Source: Lithospermum erythrorhizon
Taxonomy: Eukaryota; Streptophyta; Magnoliopsida; Boraginales; Boraginaceae
Direction: 5' to 3'
Assembly (NCBI GenBank): GCA_019722365.1
Contig: JADFUC010000543.1
Coordinates: 124,001-188,000 of the forward strand
Length of the DNA stretch: 64,000 nucleotides
Shown: positions 59,021 to 64,000 of the stretch, in pieces
Layout of the letters: every line of letters begins with the position of its first letter
How positions within the stretch are numbered: position 1 is the stretch's first letter
Notes under the pieces: generated by a model
What the model saw: the letters and a program-made list of their open reading frames with translations, nothing else
Database searches by the model: none
Told to the model about the DNA's origin: nothing
Made by a program: the position numbers and the translations under genes

Positions 59021-59379
59021 AAACAAAAGCGTTTAGTTTAATATACAAATGCGGGGTCATAAAAGGTTTCGACAAGGAGCTATCAAAGCTTTGCTTGTAT
59101 AAACCATCAAAAAACGAGAATCAATAAAATAATTTTGTTTTAAACAAACTAAACAACCGTTTCAAATTTAAATGAATATCCAGAAATGCTCTAATTTAGT
59201 AAAGAGAAATAAGTTTCTAGAAATTGAAATACATGAGAGTTTGAAACAAATTCAAATGATGTCCAGTAGCCAACACTAATCTATATGTTCAATGCTTGCA
59301 TGGGCTGGCCGAGGATTCCTCATGAGAACAAACTTTTCATTTGGTTTCGTAATGAATCTCTGCATGATATTCGAAACAT

Positions 59380-59410
59380 GAGTGGTAGAACCAGAATCAA
59401 TCCATCAAGT
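59380..59410 (-). pseudogene. Copia protease active-site remnant (element D)
   Basis: The minus strand encodes WIDSGSTTHVSN, the aspartic protease active site of plant copia polyproteins (consensus W..DSGA..H). It lies between gag and integrase as expected. Frames on both sides are broken. Confidence 0.7.
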
Positions 59411-59683
59411 ATTATAAGGAACTTCAGTTAAATTAGATTTGAAATATACTGAAACATGATGTATACCTTTCTTTTCCAAACCATTGCCTTCACGTTTCGA
59501 GGCGATCTTTACGATAGTGTCGATTTTCTTACATAAATGAAGCATCTATCGCTAGCACGATCCCTTCTTGTGAATTCAGGAAGATGATTTAGCAACATTC
59601 AGAATTTTCTTTCCCTTCCAATTCTTCTTTCCAAAGTTCTTTCCAGCCCTTGATTGACCCATGAGATTAATTGAGTGAATTCC

Positions 59684-60215
59684 TTATTTCTTAAGCATTG
59701 CCTCTTCTTGAATGAGCATAGTTTGCAATTCGGTCACATTCCATTTATCTTTGATAGTATTGTAATTTACTTGAAATTGAAGATACACGGAAGGCAAGGA
59801 GTTCAAAATGAATTGAACCAAGAAGTTTTCATTCACTTCCAAATTCATGGACCTAAGTTTTGCCGCTAAGTTCAACATTTCAGTGATATGCTCATCCATA
59901 GTACGAGAACCATCAAACTTCACGGTGGTTATATTAACCATAAAAGAATCATTTCCTGCCAGAGACTTATCAGCGAATCAGACTGTTACACTATTCTTCA
60001 CTGAATCCATCAATTCATTAGTATTATCGGTTTTTGGAATAGTAGACTTAATGTTGCTTTCAAGTGTCATCCGCATAAACATTAGGCTAAAGCAATTGGA
60101 TCTCTCTCATACCTTATAGAAATATTTTTCTTCAGTGATACTAGTATCATCAATAGCAACGGGCTTATCATTCAAAGAGTGCACCAAGGAATTGAAACTG
60201 GATTTGTTCATATCA
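59684..60215 (-). pseudogene. Copia gag remnant (element D)
   Basis: An ATG near 60210 on the minus strand begins MNKSSFNSLVHSLNDK and soon meets a stop. The frame 59684-59941 holds a well-preserved gag segment: DGSRTMDEHITEMLNLAAKL, NFLVQFILNSLPSVY and WNVTELQTMLIQEEAML, the pattern of the UBN2-type gag domain (V.....I..SLP..Y..F...Y). A degenerate zinc knuckle region lies near 59530-59560. It is not functional. Confidence 0.85.
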
Positions 60216-61386
60216 CTCAGTAAAATTCAGCCCATTAAACTTAACAATAGATACAGCCTGCGAATGAAGTGGCTCAACTTCGCGTCTCCAATACATACCA
60301 AAATACTTAAATATTTATGCTACTTTAACACATAATCAGATTCAGATAACATAATAACATACACATAAACATTTCAATACATAGAAGTTCACCTTTTGGA
60401 TAATCAACCATGTATCATATACATAATTTGATGCAAAATAAAATTTAACATAATTGGTCATCAAATATATTACGACTAAATTATTTGCTATCTTTAGATA
60501 TGCAAAATAACTCAATCAAATATAAATAATAAACCACTATTATGTTTATAATTATGAAACCATTAATCGACATTTTGGTGACTCTTAAATATTTTATAAT
60601 TATCAAATTTCAATATACCCAATAAAATATAATATAATGTCATATCAATTATTGTATCACATTATCATGGATAATTGAAATATATATTTAAATTTGATAT
60701 CTAAAAACTAAATAATTTGATCACTTTGGCTACTAACAAATTAATCATAATTGGATATCAAATTCATTCAAAACAATTAACAGTAACATTTCGATCAAAA
60801 CATCACAAAAATATATATATCTCTCAAAACGTTAACGTCAATAACATTTTGGTCAGTGACGTACGGTTATCCCCAACCAAGTCATCATTCAAGAGGATAA
60901 ATTCATATTAACATACTAGTAGTTTGAATTCTTTATTAACTACTATGTACTGCATGCATTTACGTAAATGAGTTTGAAAGTCCAAACAAAACTCATAATA
61001 CAGTATATATATATTATGATCTCATGAGAAAAGTTTTATGAGACAAGATGTCGGTTGGGATCAGCATAACCGATCGTCCGATCATTGATCAAATGTAATC
61101 AAAATCATATGATATAATACCAAAGTTTAGGATATCAATAATCCTAATAAATCTAAACAACCAACTAGAACATAACATTTACTCCGTAATTTATTTTCTC
61201 TATAAGCGATTCGATTATAGAGATTACCGATTCACTTGGTTAGACTAATGTCTGACTTTTAAATTCAACATACGGTTAGTTAATTTATATAATCAAGAAT
61301 CTTGAATGAATCATCATAAGCAAAAGTCAACAAGTCATGCAAATCAAGATACTTTCATCATAAGAGGCGAGGCACATCTCGGCGGA
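60216..61386. other. AT-rich sequence, possible leader of element D
   Basis: There is no gene. The first part to about 60420 could be the untranslated leader of D. The 5' LTR of D is not recognisable; a weak primer-site-like complement (GATATAATACCA at 61111-61122) is the only candidate. The remainder is AT-rich. Confidence 0.45.
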
Positions 61387-61453
61387 TGTCGGGTAGATGC
61401 GCTTTAGCGGTGCGTCTGCTTCAGCGTTAAGGTTCGATCCTGGCGGCCCGACA
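61387..61453 (+). other. tRNA-like GC-rich segment, not a normal tRNA
   Basis: TGTCGGG at 61387-61393 and CCCGACA at 61447-61453 can form a perfect 7-bp stem, and GGTTCGATCC at 61431-61440 is a pol III B box near the position of a T loop. But 67 nt is short, and I cannot draw a good D arm, anticodon stem or 5-bp T stem. It may be a decayed tRNA or the head of a SINE. Confidence 0.35.
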
Positions 61454-61697
61454 AGTAATTGTTGTTGAATCCGGGGTAGGTACCTGAAGTGTTGTGGGAT
61501 GCAGCTATCTGGTATGTATGGGGTGGCTACGGACTCGTCGAGGCATATCTCGGATAACCTCCCAGCATTGGTGATGGACTAGCCGTCTTGAGGCGCCTTC
61601 GTTGGCGTATCAATGTATCATAAGAGAAATTATAATCACAAATATTTCTGAATAAATAAAAATAATTTCACATATAAAAAGTGCTAAATAACATATG
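61454..61697. other. GC-rich then AT-rich spacer
   Basis: The GC-rich patch continues to about 61610 without coding content (GAGGCATATCTCGG at 61539 repeats GAGGCACATCTCGG at 61369). It then falls back to AT-rich sequence before the poly(A) run. Confidence 0.4.

Positions 61698-61733
<36 letters not shown>
61698..61733. repeat. 36-nt poly(A) run
   Basis: This uninterrupted run of A is by far the longest homopolymer in the window. It might be the tail of a retroposed sequence ending here or a simple expansion; no retroposon body is recognised upstream. Confidence 0.95.
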
Positions 61734-61737
<4 letters not shown>

Positions 61738-62039
61738 CGGTCGGCGGTGGGACCGTGAATAGTAAAATTTTCTCGATGATAATATTATTAAGAAAACTTT
61801 TGAGCAATTTCATTTATAATTTAGTAGTATTTTGCCATGGAATAATTTTATCTTTGAAATCGAGGTTAAATGGAGATTTAGAAATGCGATAAGCGAGAGA
61901 ATTAGCTTGAGAAACCCGAGCGGGACTCGTTTTTTTTTTAATATCTACTGTTATCCTCCACATCGTCCGCATCATGCCCATGCTGCTTTTTCCCCGCTTG
62001 ATGGCGAAACCCCGTGTGAGCAAAACAAGAAATTTTTTC

Positions 62040-64000
62040 TCTTCCATTCATCACTTTGTTGCATATAAACATCCTCGAGTTGGTTGCTAAAGACTTTCTA
62101 TACTTTCCCTCTGAATTTGGGGTAAAAATTGGAGTTTTTTATGGATTTTTCTTAGTTGACTTTTGGTTATTTTTCCATAATTGAATTTTATGATAAATCT
62201 TGAGGTGGTTATGGGTTACGTGGCTGATATATATGTGATGAATTCGTGATTTAGAGATCGTTTGAGGACGTTATGGTCGAGTTGACTTTTGGGGTTTCAG
62301 TTGACTTTTTATGTGGATATTTTTATAAGACTTTAAATGTGTAGGAGGTTATATTGGGACCTTATTATAGTTGTTATGATGTTAAATTGGTGATTTAAAA
62401 TTGATTAAAGGATGTTATGTTGAAAAAGTGTAAATTCCAAATTTAGTTATAATTGATATTTGAATATAGGTTGTGAGTATAGATTGATATTTGATTAATT
62501 AGAATGACTTATAAGTTGATTTGTAGTGAAAAGTGATAAGATGGAATTTAGCGGGGGAATACGATTGGGTTGTGTCCGTGGGATTATAATTCAGGATAGT
62601 TTATCCCAGGTCGAGAGTTATACCGTTTAGAGATAGTTTCCCTAAGAGTTGGTTATGTATCTTACAGAAACGCCCGATTTATATAGTAGTAGGTCTTGAT
62701 TATACTTTAAAGATTGTTGTTTAAAGGCGTTGATGCGTGGAAAAGAGACCCGATTGCGATTGTCTTCGCGAAGGTTTTGCGGTAAGGTAGCTTGAGAGGT
62801 GAGAGTACTTATCTCGCTTGGTGTTACTTTACGTACTTACCTTGATTTGTGATATGCATGTTATTGTTGATTGTAGAATGATATACATGTAATTGTTGTG
62901 TTATGTGATTGTGTTTACGTAGCCTTATCGGCACTTATGATTTACGTGGCCTTGTTAGCGATTGTGTTTGACTTCTGATTGTGAGATGTTTAGGCGTATT
63001 GCTTGGATATTGTTTGGGAGAGTAAGTAAGGGCGTTATAGAGAGGTGATAGTTAAGAGTTATCTATGACTTGAGTATCGGGGGGAGGTGACCTATAGTTG
63101 GGATTACTAGGGATTAAGAGGTGACTCTCGCTTCCTTGCCGGGATATGTGACACTATTGTACATACTACGGTATAATTAATGCTTGAGGTATGATTACTG
63201 TTTTGACTCGGCTTCTTTGTGTGCGTGTGGTGTGGCTATACTACGGTATAATTAATGCTTGAGTATGACTGTTTTGATGGCTTTCTTTGTATTGCATTAT
63301 CCGGTGTGGCCACTATCACTACGGTATAGCGTGCGGTTTAGCCCTATACTAGGTATAGGCGTGCGGTATGGAGTCTGTGGATCCACTTTCTTTAATGCGT
63401 TGTTGGTGTGGCCCTATACTACGGTATAGCGTGCGGTGTGCCTTATACTTTGTGTATAAGTGCGGTTTTGGCCTTATCTTTGCGGTATAAGTGCGGGGTG
63501 ATTATTGATTAGTCATTCTGAGGTAGGCGGATTGAGTATATCTTGCGTTAGAGGATGTATCTTGGTGGGGATATGAGAGATGTAAAGGTTTGATGACTAG
63601 AGTTTTTAGTCGTTGTTGAGTCTATTGTTTTCTTTACGAAATTATTGAACTATGAACTTATTATTTCCTCGTAATGTATTATGTTTGGGGAATTTCTGGG
63701 AATATGTTGTAGGCTGATTAGATAGTCTTGGAGGCATATTTATATTATTCATATTTGATTATTAAATTATGACTATCTGGTTCCGTATGGTAAAGTTCAC
63801 ACTGTGTTAAGTTTCAGCTAGCTTCGCCGAACTACGCCGCTTTCGCTATGGGCGGCATTTTTCGTTTGTGCCGGAGTTGACGGTGGCTAGTTGGGCCAAG
63901 AGGCATTGGAGAGTGTGTTCGAGTGGCTAGGTGAGCCACTGCAGTGGTGAGATCCCTCCACGATCTCATTTTTGTTGTGTTGTCCAACTTCGGTTTTCAT
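62040..64000 (+). mobile_element. Probable Ty3/gypsy LTR, chromovirus-like, incomplete
   Basis: The texture fits the long LTRs of plant chromoviruses (Tekay/Del type): repeated GTTGACTTTTGG and GTTGACTTTT words at 62155-62310, GTAAGGTAGCTTGAGAGGTGAG near 62780-62805, and a field of GTGCGGT/TACGGTATA repeats. No coding part is seen and the window ends before any primer site. Orientation and ends are guesses. Confidence 0.4.
63160..63500. repeat. Tandem repeat with TATACTACGGTATA cores
   Basis: Two good copies of a unit of about 70 bp (starting ACTACGGTATAATTAATGC near 63167 and 63240) are followed by shorter units based on GTGTGGCCCTATACTACGG and TATAGCGTGCGGT at about 63306-63370, 63405-63440 and 63440-63500. 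The core TATACTACGGTATA is nearly self-complementary at its ends. Confidence 0.8.

Noticed and set aside
61387..61453. A functional tRNA gene
   Set aside because: Only the acceptor-like stem and B box fit; D arm, anticodon arm and a paired T stem cannot be drawn.
61610..61892. Frames with long Lys or Phe runs
   Set aside because: They arise from the 36-nt poly(A) tract.
1..64000. A new defence or biosynthetic gene system
   Set aside because: The intact genes are ordinary plant families without functional linkage; everything else is transposon remains or repeats.

Overview
This window is nuclear DNA of a flowering plant, most likely a eudicot. The evidence is the AT-rich background, spliced genes with GT-AG introns, and proteins that align by eye with well-known Arabidopsis families (a Nudix hydrolase of the NUDT19 type, an F-box/kelch protein of the SAGL1 type, a triple-CCCH zinc finger, a MAPK-substrate-like small protein). 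More than half of the window is decayed transposable-element sequence. I see no bacterial operon, CRISPR array, rRNA or intact tRNA gene. The species cannot be fixed from what is visible.

Layout. Positions 1-12780 are retroelement debris: a near full-length but broken Ty1/copia element on the minus strand (here 'A', about 1312-9975, with recognisable gag, protease, integrase, reverse transcriptase and RNase H remnants between two related LTRs), then fragments of related LTRs and leaders. Positions 13700-26000 are the gene-rich part, all on the plus strand: a CCCH zinc-finger gene (14195-15481, three exons with a 12-nt microexon), a six-exon NUDT19-like NAD(P)H pyrophosphatase gene (16273-19850), a broken 3' fragment of a second, unrelated CCCH-type gene carrying a SINE-like insertion (20731-21737), and a one-exon 108-aa MAPK-substrate-like gene (25614-25940). 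Positions 27005-35547 hold a 5'-truncated Ty3/gypsy element of the Tat type ('E'): pol on the minus strand and an additional ORF in antisense downstream of it, interrupted by two solo LTRs. Positions 35548-41013 contain a probable LINE 3' end, two SINE-like copies and two tandem-repeat arrays. The F-box/kelch gene lies at 41285-43795 (an 11-codon first exon and a 1.2-kb intron). Positions 46200-60215 are a second copia element on the minus strand ('D'), split in its polyprotein by a 9.1-kb LTR element on the plus strand ('B', 48879-57997). Positions 60216-64000 hold an odd GC-rich tRNA-like patch, a 36-nt poly(A) run and a probable gypsy LTR with short tandem repeats.

How the parts relate. 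The host genes are ordinary housekeeping or regulatory genes with no evident joint function. The most notable relationship is between elements. B shares LTRs, a roughly 2-kb leader with a GC-rich block, and a roughly 0.75-kb 3' tail with A, but where A carries gag-pol, B carries about 4.3 kb without a recognisable coding region, made partly of degenerate tandem duplications of about 115-120 bp. A and B therefore look like an autonomous and non-autonomous pair of one family. Further LTRs of this family lie at 32907-33889 and about 12540-12780, with a possible divergent one at 10970-11880. All homology statements come from reading the sequence; no alignment or database search was run.
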